Assembly: GCA_044220975.1 (NCBI GenBank)
Contig: JBGAPZ010000007.1
Span: 48,675 to 112,674 of the forward strand
Source of the DNA: SZUA-430 sp044220975
GTDB taxonomy: Bacteria > Pseudomonadota > Alphaproteobacteria > Micropepsales > Micropepsaceae
Direction: 5' to 3'
DNA length: 64,000 bases
The position numbers and the translations under genes are program-made. The notes below the pieces were generated by a model. The model saw nothing but the letters and a program-made list of their open reading frames with translations, made no database searches and was not told the DNA's origin. This document shows, piece after piece, positions 50,369 through 60,200 of the stretch. Positions within the stretch are counted from its first letter, which is position 1. Each line of letters begins with the position of its first letter.

Positions 50369-51031
50369 ATGACCGCATACGACCTCAGCAAAACAACGGG
50401 ACGGCTGGCGGCAGTTGCCGACATGACGTTTCGCGACCACGCGTTCTTGCGGCTGTGGTGGCAGAACGCGCACTGGATCTCCGACGAGATGATGCGGACG
50501 AACCAACCGTGGCCGTTTCAGATTCGGGCGCGGGCGCGGGCGGGCATCAAGACGATCGTCAACTTGCGCGGTGGGATCGGCACGAGCTTTCACCAACTGG
50601 AACGCGATGCCTGCGAGCGGGCCGGGATTGCGCTTGAGAACTGGACCGTGACCTCGCGGGGCGCGCCGACGATCGAACAGGTACGCGGGGCGCAGAAGCT
50701 TTTTCAGCGTATCGCCTACCCTGCACTGATGCATTGCAAGTCGGGCGCGGACAGGGCCGGGCTGATGAGCGTGCTCTACCTTCATTTCCGCAAGGGCGAG
50801 CCGATCGACAAGGCAATGCGGATGCTAGGCTTGCGTTACGGGCACGTGCGGGCCGGGATGACGGGCATCATCGACCATTTCTTCGAGCAATATTTGGCGC
50901 TCGGTGCGCCGAAGGGCATGTCGTTGATCGAATGGATGGAGCGCGACTACGATCCCGTGAGGCTAAAATCCGAATTCCGCGCCGGGTGGTGGGGGAACGT
51001 GTTGGTCGACAAGATCTTGAGGCGTGAGTAA
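50369..51031 (+). CDS. Cysteine-based protein phosphatase (DSP/PTP-like)
   Basis: 220 residues from ATG 50369; TTG 50345 is an alternative. The catalytic loop is HCKSGADRAG, the HCx5R signature with C123 and R129. Upstream, IKTIVNLRGG is the usual strand before the general-acid loop. The protein is bacterial dual-specificity-like and may act on phospho-Tyr, phosphoinositides or other phosphates in the cytoplasm. The hydrolase gene starts on the last base of its stop (TAATG), so translation is coupled. Confidence 0.83.
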   Translation: MTAYDLSKTTGRLAAVADMTFRDHAFLRLWWQNAHWISDEMMRTNQPWPFQIRARARAGIKTIVNLRGGIGTSFHQLERDACERAGIALENWTVTSRGAPTIEQVRGAQKLFQRIAYPALMHCKSGADRAGLMSVLYLHFRKGEPIDKAMRMLGLRYGHVRAGMTGIIDHFFEQYLALGAPKGMSLIEWMERDYDPVRLKSEFRAGWWGNVLVDKILRRE

Positions 51032-51930
51032 TGAGACCTGAGATTCGCACCGCGTTCGTCAAGGCGAACGGATTGACGTTCGAGGTCGATCAGTGCGGAT
51101 CGGGGACGAAGTTCGCACTGCTGCTGCATGGGTTTCCGGAATCGAAGTTTTCGTGGCGCCATCAGATGCCGTTGCTCGCCGAGCTTGGCTACACGGTTTG
51201 GGCGCCGAACTTGCGCGGCTACGGGAAGTCGTCCAAGCCGCCTGCCGTCGCCGATTATCACATCGATCATCTGGTCGCCGATGCCGCGGCGCTGATCGAT
51301 GCAGCTGGTTCGAAGAACACGCTGCTGATGGCGCACGATTGGGGCGCCGTCATCGCGTGGAACCTTGCGATCCGCAAAGTGCGGCCACTCGAGCGGCTTG
51401 TGATCATGAATGTCCCGCATCCGGCTTGCATGGCGCGCGAACTGCGTACGTGGGCGCAGCGGCGTAAGTCTTGGTACATTTTCTTCTTCCAGATTCCGTG
51501 GCTGCCGGAGCGCGCGTTGGCGCGGCGCAAGGCGCAGGCGGTCGGTCGCGCGTTTAGCGACATGGCCGTCGACAAGAGCCGTTTTCCCGTTGCCGTTACC
51601 GACGAATTCCGGCGCAATGCACTTGAGCCCGGCGCGTTGACCGCGATGGTCAACTATTACCGTGCCGCCGTGCGCGCGGGCGAGAAGGCGATGAACCCGG
51701 TGCCTGGCACGGTAGATGTGCCGACACTTATGATCTGGGGCGAAGAGGATACGGCCCTGGGCAAGGCAACGACGCTTGGCACCGACAAGTACGTGACCGA
51801 TTTGACGCTACGCTATCTGCCCGGCGTCTCGCATTGGGTGCAGCAGGAAGCGCCGGAGACTGTGAATGCAATGATCGAGGCTTGGCTGAAGGGCCAGCCG
51901 GTGCCGATCGAGGGTGAGATTCTGCGCTAA
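51031..51930 (+). CDS. Alpha/beta hydrolase, epoxide-hydrolase-like
   Basis: 299 residues. The oxyanion segment is LLHGFPESKFSWRHQ and the nucleophile is D103 (MAHDWGAVIAW). A cap Tyr candidate lies in MVNYYRAAVRAG, the acid Asp in WGEEDTAL, and the His in PGVSHWVQQEAP. Asp as nucleophile with cap Tyr fits soluble epoxide hydrolases, which open epoxides to diols. Fluoroacetate-dehalogenase-like relatives share these features. It is co-translated with the phosphatase. The stop overlaps the convergent TetR gene by four bases. Confidence 0.86.
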   Translation: MRPEIRTAFVKANGLTFEVDQCGSGTKFALLLHGFPESKFSWRHQMPLLAELGYTVWAPNLRGYGKSSKPPAVADYHIDHLVADAAALIDAAGSKNTLLMAHDWGAVIAWNLAIRKVRPLERLVIMNVPHPACMARELRTWAQRRKSWYIFFFQIPWLPERALARRKAQAVGRAFSDMAVDKSRFPVAVTDEFRRNALEPGALTAMVNYYRAAVRAGEKAMNPVPGTVDVPTLMIWGEEDTALGKATTLGTDKYVTDLTLRYLPGVSHWVQQEAPETVNAMIEAWLKGQPVPIEGEILR

Positions 51931-52628
51931 ACCACCGGTGCGGCGAGGCCTGAGGCGATAAAGGCCGCGAGTTCGCGTTTGATCGTGTCGATCGGCGTTG
52001 CGGCGGCAGCAGCAGCGATCGGCAATCCTTTCGGGTATTTGCCCGATTTCAAGGTCGTGATCATCATCAGCGACTGTTGCGTCGCCGAGCGCATGAAAGC
52101 GAGGCGCCATTTGCGCGTCATCAAATCGTCGGCGAGATGCGGCACGGCGCGCACCAACGCGGCTTCGAACCGTTCGAAGATGCGGATCTGACTTTCCGGG
52201 GGCCGCCCCAACTCTTCGAAACCGGGTTCCCAGGTCAGGCGGGAAAGGAAGCGAATGAAGTGCTGCCAGCCGTCTGTTTCGGCTAGCGCCTTATCGACGA
52301 TCGGGAAAATCATCGCCTCGACGAGTTCTACCGCCGTCGGCTCGCGGCCCTCGTTAAAAGCTTTGGCTTCGACGTCATCGAGCGCGATTGTTCGCAATTG
52401 TTCAAGATCGGCGGCGCGGCGATCCAGCACCCTGCGAACAAGGTTTTCCTTCGTTTCGAAATGATAGTTGACGGCGGCGACGTTGACCTTCGCCTTTTCG
52501 GTGATGTTGCGAACGGAGGTGCCGGCAATACCGAAGTCGGCGAACAATTCTTCCGCTGCAGCCAAGATACGATCGACCGTGGCAGTGGACTGGGGGGACT
52601 CGCGTAGTGACGGTTCTAACTTGACCAT
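51927..52628 (-). CDS. TetR-family regulator
   Basis: 233 residues from ATG 52628; in-frame sequence upstream would run into the MaoC start. The HTH is ILAAAEELFADFGIAGTSVRNITEKAKVNVAAVNYHFETKENLVRRVL. The C-terminal ligand domain has a TetR_C-type form (WQHFIRFLSRLTWEPGFEELG). There is no clear SD. It is divergent from the MaoC hydratase and probably represses it; a short palindrome lies between them. An acyl-CoA-type ligand would fit the neighbour, as inference. Confidence 0.89.
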   Translation of the reverse strand: MVKLEPSLRESPQSTATVDRILAAAEELFADFGIAGTSVRNITEKAKVNVAAVNYHFETKENLVRRVLDRRAADLEQLRTIALDDVEAKAFNEGREPTAVELVEAMIFPIVDKALAETDGWQHFIRFLSRLTWEPGFEELGRPPESQIRIFERFEAALVRAVPHLADDLMTRKWRLAFMRSATQQSLMMITTLKSGKYPKGLPIAAAAAATPIDTIKRELAAFIASGLAAPVV

Positions 52629-52646
52629 ACGGGTGACAGCATAACG

Positions 52647-52656
52647 CGCATATGCG
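52647..52656. promoter_or_regulatory. Short palindrome between tetR and maoC-like genes
   Basis: CGCATATGCG is a perfect 10-base palindrome, 18 bases upstream of the TetR start and in the divergent gap. It is short enough to be chance. Confidence 0.3.
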
Positions 52657-52740
52657 GAGCCACAAGCAATATCTCTATTGCAGCGCACACAGCTTCTGAG
52701 GTTGATTTGCCTACATGCGCCAACACTCGGAGGAGTTCCC

Positions 52741-53595
52741 ATGCCTGTGACATATGACGGCCTGATGTCGTTGAAGTCGGAGGCCGATGTTTTCAGTTAC
52801 GGCGACAGAGAGACGATGCTCTATGCGCTGGGCGTTGGTATGGGGCGCGATCCGATGAACGAGGCAGAACTCCCGTTCGTGTACGAGAACGGTTTGAAAA
52901 CTGTGCCAACTTTGGCAACCGTCATCGCCTGGGGGCAACGGACGATCGGACAAGCCGGAATCAACTACCTGATGGTCGTGCATGGCGAGCAGCGCCTGAC
53001 CGTGCACAAGCCATTGCCGGCCTCGGCCACGATCATCGCCGATGAACGCGTGGTCGCGGCGGTCGATAAGGGCGCCGGCAAGGGCGCGTTGATCTATACG
53101 GAGAAGGTCATTCGGCTGAAGGATACGAACGAGAAGCTCTGCACGCTGGGCGGCACAATTTTCGCGCGCGGCGACGGCGGATTTGGCGGGCCGTCCACCG
53201 GTGGGCCAGAACCGCACGCGATCCCCGAGCGCAAGCCAGACGTTTCGTGCGAAACGGACACGCGGGTCGATCAGGCGCTGCTTTACCGACTGTCTGGAGA
53301 TCGCAATCCGCTGCATTCGGATCCGAAGGTCGCCAAGATGGCGGGGTTCCCGCGGCCGATCCTGCATGGGCTTTGCACCTATGGGACGGTATGCCGGGGC
53401 GTTTTGCAAACGATCTGCAACTACGACCACACGATGATTGCAGGATTCGATGTGCGCTTCTCGGCGCCGGTGTTTCCGGGCGAGACCATCGTCACCGAGA
53501 TGTGGAAGGACGGGAACGTCGTTTCATTCCGATCGAAGGTGAAGGAACGCGACGTCGTCGTGATCAACAACGGCAAATGCACGCTGACGCATTGA
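52741..53595 (+). CDS. MaoC-family double-hotdog 2-enoyl-CoA hydratase
   Basis: 284 residues from ATG 52741, with GGAGGAG upstream. An N-terminal hotdog (about 1-145) is followed by a C-terminal hotdog with the hydratase-2 motif LYRLSGDRNPLHSDPKVAKMAGFPRPILHG, holding the catalytic Asp and His. This matches peroxisomal multifunctional enzyme type 2 hydratase and bacterial ChsH-like proteins. It adds water to trans-2-enoyl-CoA to give (R)-3-hydroxyacyl-CoA. It is divergent from the TetR gene, its probable repressor, and overlaps the methyltransferase gene. Confidence 0.91.
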   Translation: MPVTYDGLMSLKSEADVFSYGDRETMLYALGVGMGRDPMNEAELPFVYENGLKTVPTLATVIAWGQRTIGQAGINYLMVVHGEQRLTVHKPLPASATIIADERVVAAVDKGAGKGALIYTEKVIRLKDTNEKLCTLGGTIFARGDGGFGGPSTGGPEPHAIPERKPDVSCETDTRVDQALLYRLSGDRNPLHSDPKVAKMAGFPRPILHGLCTYGTVCRGVLQTICNYDHTMIAGFDVRFSAPVFPGETIVTEMWKDGNVVSFRSKVKERDVVVINNGKCTLTH

Positions 53596-54686
53596 CCGCG
53601 TTCGAGCCGTTCTACGATCCGATTGGCGAACCGGCCGAACTCATAGCAGCGGGCCGCGCCGACGAAATCGTTGCGCGCTGCGAAGGCTTGCTGAGGGCTA
53701 ATCGTGCGGGGATCTTGACGCGGGTTGCCCTGGGGCGCGGGCTTGTTGCGCTGAGGCGTACGCCGCAAGCGATCGAGGTGTTGCGTGAGGCGAGCTTGCT
53801 GTCGCCCGATACGGCCGAGGTCGTGTTGGCGTTCGGCGAAGCGTTAGCCGCAAGCAACGCCCTGCCCGCAGCGATTAGCGAGTTTCAGCGTGCAGTACGT
53901 CTTGCACCCAACGACGGGCGACCCCATTGGCAGATCGCGCTGTTGTGGCTCGCCGCGGGCGAACCGGACAAGGCGGAGGCCGAAGCCGACCTCGCCGCAC
54001 GGCTGGGCGCTGCGGACGATGACGCCGTACTCACTCTTCGGTCGACGGCTGCACGAATGCGGACGGCAGAGCGCGCCGACGCGGGTTATGTGCGCACGCT
54101 CTTCGATCAATTCGCTGCAGATTACGACACGCGGATGCGCGGGCGGCTTGGATATGCCGCGCCTGGCATCTTGCGGGACTTGGCAGGGTTGCTCATCGAT
54201 CCCAGCGCGCGGTTCGATTTTCTCGATCTTGGGTGCGGCACAGGCCTCAGTGGGCTGGCGTTCAGACCGGTAGCGAGGTCGCTTGTCGGCGTCGATCTAT
54301 CGCCAAGGATGTTGGACATGGCGCGCGAGCTGAACATCTATGACAGGCTGATCGAGGCCGATGTCGAGACGCTCGATATTGCCGCCACGTTCGACATCAT
54401 CGTTGCTGCGGACGTCCTCGTCTATCTCGGCGATCTCGCCAAGCTCTTCGCCGCGGTTCGCGCGCGATTGAAGCCAGAGGGGCTTTGGTTGTTCACGACC
54501 GAGAAGAGCGAGAGCCCAGATTTCTGCTTGGGTGAGAAGCGGCGCTACCGTCACAGCGGGACCTATTTGCGCGAGATCGCGGACTCCCATGGCTTTGATG
54601 TCGCGAGCTTGGTCGAGTGTGTCACCCGCTACGAAGCTGGGGTCGCGGTTCCGAGTTGGGCGGCGGCGTTGCGCGCGCGACACTAG
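53577..54686 (+). CDS. TPR-containing SAM-dependent methyltransferase
   Basis: 369 residues from ATG 53577, inside the end of the MaoC gene. TTG 53592, which overlaps its stop, is the alternative. Residues 30-165 are TPR-like helices (GRGLVALRRTPQAIEVLREASLLSPD; ISEFQRAVRLAPNDGRPHWQIALLWLAAGEPDKAEAE). The methyltransferase domain begins near 170 (VRTLFDQFAADYDTRMRGRLGYAAP), with motif I FLDLGCGTGLSG at 214-225. This TPR-methyltransferase type is widespread in alphaproteobacteria. The target may be a protein or lipid; unknown. Confidence 0.86.
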   Translation: MHADALTAFEPFYDPIGEPAELIAAGRADEIVARCEGLLRANRAGILTRVALGRGLVALRRTPQAIEVLREASLLSPDTAEVVLAFGEALAASNALPAAISEFQRAVRLAPNDGRPHWQIALLWLAAGEPDKAEAEADLAARLGAADDDAVLTLRSTAARMRTAERADAGYVRTLFDQFAADYDTRMRGRLGYAAPGILRDLAGLLIDPSARFDFLDLGCGTGLSGLAFRPVARSLVGVDLSPRMLDMARELNIYDRLIEADVETLDIAATFDIIVAADVLVYLGDLAKLFAAVRARLKPEGLWLFTTEKSESPDFCLGEKRRYRHSGTYLREIADSHGFDVASLVECVTRYEAGVAVPSWAAALRARH

Positions 54687-54828
54687 GCGCTCGCTTGCGC
54701 TGACGGGATTGCCGGGTCCGCCCGCGGAAACCATCGGCTAAAGATTGGACATTCGGTCGTGGATTTGTGGCGCGGATTTGGGGTATAGACCCCTCCTTCA
54801 TCGTCCCTGGGTTGTCGAGGTTTGTGCT

Positions 54829-55356
54829 ATGCGGGTTTTCATCGTTGCTGCGGCAGTTTCAGCGTTGTTTGCCGGTGCCGCGTTCGCCGCCGATGCGGCT
54901 AAGCCCGCGAAGACCGTCGATATCAAAAAACAACTCGGCGACAAGTGTGGCGCGGCGCCTTACGGCCTCGTCGATCTGAACGGCAAGACGGCGTCGAAAG
55001 AGGAACTGGAAGAAGCGAAATTTCAGGTCACGAGCTTCATTACGCAGGCCGACGTCTATCAAGAATGCGTTTGGAAACTTGCCGAGACCTACGCTGCCGT
55101 TTTGACCGATTCCGATAAACGCCTTCTCGCAACGGCTTTGAAGGTCAGTCAGGACGAGAAAGAGGCGGTCGGCAACGGCTTCAACAACGCGGTGTGTGAG
55201 TACAACTTGGCGCACAAGATCGCGGACAAGGATTGCAAAGACGGCAAGATGATCGTGAAAGCGGCGGCGCAACCCGCGGCGACAGCGACGACCGTGAAGC
55301 CAGCGGCGGCGCCGGCGAAACCTGCGACGCCTGCAACCCCAGCGAAGCCGCAGTAA
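54829..55356 (+). CDS. Secreted cysteine-containing protein with Ala/Pro/Lys tail
   Basis: 175 residues from ATG 54829, with signal peptide MRVFIVAAAVSALFAGAAFA. The mature region (about 21-140) is mainly helical and holds four Cys (DKCGAAPYG, YQECVWKL, NAVCEYN, DKDCKDG) that could form two disulfides. The last 40 residues are Ala/Pro/Thr/Lys low-complexity, perhaps a cell-wall or membrane spacer. I do not recognise the family. It is a single gene between the methyltransferase and vWA genes. Confidence 0.7.
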   Translation: MRVFIVAAAVSALFAGAAFAADAAKPAKTVDIKKQLGDKCGAAPYGLVDLNGKTASKEELEEAKFQVTSFITQADVYQECVWKLAETYAAVLTDSDKRLLATALKVSQDEKEAVGNGFNNAVCEYNLAHKIADKDCKDGKMIVKAAAQPAATATTVKPAAAPAKPATPATPAKPQ

Positions 55357-55503
55357 GCTCAATATCACGCATGTCGTGCCTGCCTGCGGCGGAAAGTCGC
55401 CAGGCATGAGATTGCTCGCCGCAAGATTGCCACACGCGTGCCCTGCGTGAGGCGTATTTGGGCGTGAGCTTCTCCCTCGAGAGACCCCGAAGGAGAAAGC
55501 CCC

Positions 55504-57234
55504 GTGACCAGTGTTGCCCGCGTTTCATTCCGTCAATCATTGACCACGTCTGCCGCCATTGCGGCGTTGCTCGTTGGCGCGCTGTTGCTCGCCGGGTGCG
55601 ATCAACAGGTGGCCGGCAACGACAGGAAGCAGCCCGAGAAAAGTAAGGTCGGCCGAAGCGGCGAAGAGAAAGAAACAGACGCCCTCAGCGCGAACGATGC
55701 TGCAGCGCCGGAGCCGAGCGTTACGGGTTATGCTTATGCGCCCCCGCCGCCGCCGATGATGTTCCCGAAACCGGAGGTGACTGACAAGTTTCCGGACGCG
55801 AAGCCCAATCCGGTAAAGCTCGTGAGCGAAGAACCGGTCTCGACATTTTCTGCTGACGTCGACACGGCGTCATATGCGGTTGTGCGGAAGTTCCTGAACG
55901 ACGGCGCACTGCCGCCTGCGGATGCGGTGCGCATCGAGGAGATGGTGAACTATTTCGACTATAGCTATCCCCTGCCCGACAACCGCACGCAGCCGTTTCG
56001 TCCATCGGTCGCCGTTTATCAGACGCCGTGGAATCCGGACACGCAGATCGTCCACATCGGCATCAAGGGCTTCGACATTCAGCGCAGCGAACGGCCGACA
56101 GCAAATCTTGTGTTCCTGCTCGACGTGTCCGGATCGATGGACGAGCCAAACAAACTGCCGCTTGTGAAGAAAGCGATGCGGATGCTGGTGAACGAGCTTG
56201 ATGCGAATGATCGCGTTTCGATCGTCGTCTATGCGGGTGCGGCCGGCACTGTACTGGAGCCGACGCCAGGGTCTGAGAAGGGCAAGATCTTGGCTGCGAT
56301 CGACGATCTGACGCCGGGTGGGTCAACTGCCGGGGCTGAAGGCATCCGCCAAGCCTATCAGCTGGCGCGATCCGCCTTCGTCAAAGACGGCGTCAACCGC
56401 GTGATCCTGGCGACGGACGGCGACTTCAACGTGGGCATCACCGATCCGAACCAGCTTGAGGATTTCGTGACGCGCGAGCGCGAGAGCGGCGTGACGCTCA
56501 CCTGCCTCGGTTTCGGGACTGGAAACTACAACGACGCGCTGATGCAGAAGTTGGCGCAGAAGGGCAACGGGAACGCTGCCTATATCGACACGATCAACGA
56601 GGCGCGCAAAGTGCTGGTCGAACAGGTCGGCGGCACGTTGTTCACGATCGCCAAGGACGTGAAGTTTCAGGTCGAGTTCAATCCGGCGCGGGTCAGCGAG
56701 TATCGGCTGGTCGGCTATGAAACGCGGCTGCTCAATCGGGAAGACTTCAACAACGATAAAGTCGATGCTGGCGATATCGGTGCGGGCCACACGGTGACGG
56801 CACTTTATGAGATCGTGCCAACAGGATCGAACGGTCACTTAATGGATCCGCTGCGGTATCAATCGAAGGCCCCCGCGGTTGCGGCGAACGCCACGGGCGA
56901 AATCGCGTTCCTGCGCATGCGCTACAAGCTGCCGGCAGAGAGCCAGAGCCGCTTGATCGAGCGGCCCGTGACCGATCGTGACAAGGTCGAAGACGTGCGC
57001 GGTGCGGGTGAGGATTTGCGGTTCGCGGCGGCAGTGGCTGGGTTTGGACAACTACTGCGGAACGACCCTTACATGAAGAACTTCGGCTACAAGGATGTGG
57101 CCGAGTTGGCGAACGGTGCGAAAGGGCGCGATACCTACGGCTACCGGTCAGAGTTCGTGCAGATGGTGAAGCTCGCGCAGGCGCTGCCATCGATCCCCGC
57201 GCTCGAGCATGACGGTCAAGGTGGACCGGACTAG
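55504..57234 (+). CDS. vWA-domain lipoprotein (YfbK-like, DUF3520)
   Basis: 576 residues from GTG 55504 with AAGGAG upstream. The lipobox is LLLAGC (C32), followed by a charged, proline-rich linker. A conserved pre-vWA region (STFSADVDTASYAVVRKFLNDGALPPADAVRIEEMVNYFDY) leads into the vWA domain with MIDAS D207-x-S209-x-S211 (LLDVSGSMDEP), then ATDGDFNVGI. A C-terminal DUF3520-like region ends the protein. It would be a membrane-anchored periplasmic metal-dependent adhesion or assembly protein. Its partner is unknown. A terminator shared with the convergent autotransporter follows. Confidence 0.9.
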   Translation: MTSVARVSFRQSLTTSAAIAALLVGALLLAGCDQQVAGNDRKQPEKSKVGRSGEEKETDALSANDAAAPEPSVTGYAYAPPPPPMMFPKPEVTDKFPDAKPNPVKLVSEEPVSTFSADVDTASYAVVRKFLNDGALPPADAVRIEEMVNYFDYSYPLPDNRTQPFRPSVAVYQTPWNPDTQIVHIGIKGFDIQRSERPTANLVFLLDVSGSMDEPNKLPLVKKAMRMLVNELDANDRVSIVVYAGAAGTVLEPTPGSEKGKILAAIDDLTPGGSTAGAEGIRQAYQLARSAFVKDGVNRVILATDGDFNVGITDPNQLEDFVTRERESGVTLTCLGFGTGNYNDALMQKLAQKGNGNAAYIDTINEARKVLVEQVGGTLFTIAKDVKFQVEFNPARVSEYRLVGYETRLLNREDFNNDKVDAGDIGAGHTVTALYEIVPTGSNGHLMDPLRYQSKAPAVAANATGEIAFLRMRYKLPAESQSRLIERPVTDRDKVEDVRGAGEDLRFAAAVAGFGQLLRNDPYMKNFGYKDVAELANGAKGRDTYGYRSEFVQMVKLAQALPSIPALEHDGQGGPD

Positions 57235-57241
57235 GCAGCAA

Positions 57242-57271
57242 AAAGGGCGGCCAATGGCCGCCCTTTCGTTT
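57242..57271. terminator. Bidirectional terminator between vWA and autotransporter genes
   Basis: Perfect 11-base arms AAAGGGCGGCC and GGCCGCCCTTT around AAT. The plus strand is followed by CGTTT, and the minus strand ends in a five-T run. It lies between the convergent stops at 57234 and 57288. Confidence 0.9.
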
Positions 57272-57287
57272 GAGGAGTTCGCGTTAG

Positions 57288-60200
57288 CTACCAGGTGGCG
57301 CGGAGGCCCGCGGAAGCCGCATGCGTGTTCATGGTGCTCGAGAACAAGGCGTTGTAGTCGAGGAAGACGGTGACGCTTTTCGAGATCTCTGCACCGAGCC
57401 CTAAGTTGGCAACGATCGTGTCGCGCGCTTGTTCGGCCGAGATGATCTGGAATTGCGTCGCCGGATCTTCGAGGAACGCCGCCGAGAAGGCTTGGTTGTC
57501 GTCCATGAACTCGTGGCGCCAGGCGATTTCGGCCACCGGCACGAGGCGGACACCGCCCGCAGCCCAAGCACCCGAGAGACGCAAGCCTAACGTGGTAGTC
57601 AAGCTGTCGGCATCTGAGTCGGCAACCAGCAGGTCGAACGCGCCGGCGCCGGATTCGACGAAGCCGTCGGTCGATGTCGAAGCATAGCCCAAGCCAAGGA
57701 ACGGCGAGAAGTCGATGCGGCCGCTGTCGTAGATGACGCCCGCTTCCGTGCGGATTCCGAACGCGTTGGCGTCATAGTTCGAGGAGGCAACAACCGGCGG
57801 GTTCAGCGTCACGTCGATCAGGCGCGTCGCGCTAATGTCGTGGAAGCCAAAGCCGATTTGCGCGTCCGCGTACCAGGTTTGCGCATTGTACGCGCCGTAG
57901 CCTGCGAACTGGAACGTGTCGATGTCGGCGCTGTCGCGCAGCGTGTCGAATTCGACGTCGGTGGAGGACCAACCGATGGCGCCACCGATGTTCCAACGAT
58001 TGTCGACCGCGAAGTCGAGACCGCCGGCGAAGCCGCCTGTGTCTTGGTTGTAGCCGGCCGCCTCTGCGTCACCGTCGCTCTCCGTCCACGAGCCGTAACC
58101 ACGGCCCCAGATCGACATGCCGCCACGCATGCCCATCGGACGATGCGGCGAGTCGCTGGCGACGTTTGGTGGGGTCGCGTCGGCATAGCGGCGCAGCGCC
58201 ACTTCAGCCATCGCCGAGCCGCCACCCGAGCCGCGCAGATCGTCAAGACGCGCACCGACGGCGTCGTTGAAGCCTTGGGTGACGCGCAAGCCCGCCTCTT
58301 GGAGGCTGGCGTGTTCGGACCCGCTGAGGTCGTCGTAGACGCGGGCGACTTCCGCTTCCGAGCCCGCGGGGATACTCAAGAGATAGTTGAAGAGATCCGT
58401 GAAGTCGGCGCTATAGCCGCCGGCATTGTAGATCGTCTCCAGCGTGTTGCCGACGGTGATCTGGTTTTGCGATAAGCTGGTCAGGGCCAACGCGGTGCTG
58501 AAGCCTTGACGGGTCAACGTTATGTCAACGTCGCTGGCATTCACGGTGGCCACGCCGCCGAAGAAGATCGAGTTCGTATCGATCGTGCCTGCGTTCGTGA
58601 ACGTGCCCGCGGTCGTGCCGAGGATCACGTTTTGGTAGACGAACGTGTCGCCTCCGATGCTCGCGAACGTGTCCCCTTGAATGTAGGCCGCGATATTGCC
58701 GCCAAGATTTGCCGTACCGCCGACATTGATCACGCCGTAGGCGCCGGGCGTCGTGTCGGACGTCAGCTGGAACTCTAGGGTGCCGGCGGTCTGCGTGTAG
58801 TTGCCAGTCAGATTCACGATCGTATCGTCGTCGAGGTAAACCGTGCCGGTACCGCTGTGCGTCATGCTGGCCGCGGTGATGGTGACACCCGTGCCGGTCG
58901 AACCGCGCAATGCACCGCCGATAACCGCTGTGCCCGAACCCTGCATGTCGAATTGGTCGAGACCCGTTGCGGTCCCGCGCAGATAAGAGAACGTGCCCGA
59001 GGCGTGCATGATGAAGTCGTCGTTGCCCGCCGCGTCGCCCGTGACATCGCCGTCGAGCGTGCCGCCGTCGCCGTTAAAGACGTCGGCCTGCGTGTTCTGC
59101 AAGTTGAGCGCGGTTGCCACGATCGCACCTGAGCCGCCGCGAATCAAACCTGCCGTCTGCGTGATCGTGTGACCCGCGCCGGCGGCGCTCAGGTCGATGC
59201 CCGCGCCGGTCTGGCCGACGATCGTGCCGGCGTTGGTAATACCGCCGGTGACGGAGCCGTCCACCATAATACCGTTTATGAGGCCGGTGATCGTTCCGGT
59301 CGCAGCGTTCGTAATTGCACCGATGACGGGTACCGTCGCGCCAATGCCGATGCCGTTGCCGCTGGATGCGCTGATAACACCAGTGTTCGTGATGTTACCT
59401 GTGAAGGCCGTCGTCGCATCGACGTAAATGCCCGATGAACCTCGACCATATATGGTGCCGTTGTTGACAATATCGCCGAGGAACGTGCCGGCGCCGACTT
59501 GAATGCCGTCGTTACCGCCATCGATGAGCGCATTGTTGGTGATCGTACCGGTGAAGGTTGTCGCGTACGCGCCGATGCCGTCGCCAATGGCCGATACGAT
59601 GGTGCCTGCGTTCGTGACGTTACCCGTGAAGGACGTGCCGCCAACGCTCACACCGGTGTTGTCGGCGCCGATCGTACCAGTCGCGTTGTTGACGATATTG
59701 CCGGTGAACACCGTCGCGCCAGTCAGGACGATGCCGAGTGAGCTCGTGTTCTCGCCCAGGATGCGCCCGGAATTCGTGATGTCGCCGTTGAACGTCGCGC
59801 CGCTGATCGCGATTGCTGTCGCCGAGGTGCCGGTGACCTCGATGAGCGCCCCTTCGTTATTCGTGATGCCGCCCGCGATCGTGCCATTCGTCAGTTCGAT
59901 GCCGTTCGCCGAGTTTTGTCCTTGAATGGTGCCATCGTTCGTGATGCCGCCTTTCAGCTGAGCGCCTGCACCGCTGACTTGTATCGCGGCCGTCGACGTG
60001 CCGACGATCACGGCATCCTCGTTGTTCACGATGCCGCCGCGCAATTCGAACGCGGCGCCGCTCATATCAATGCCGATCGCGCCCGAGATCAGACCATTGT
60101 TCGTGAGGCCACCGTTGATGTCGCTGTTCACGCCCAAAAGGACCGCGGCGCTGCCGCCCAGGATCGTCCCGTCGTTCAGAAAGCCATTGTCGAGCGAGCT

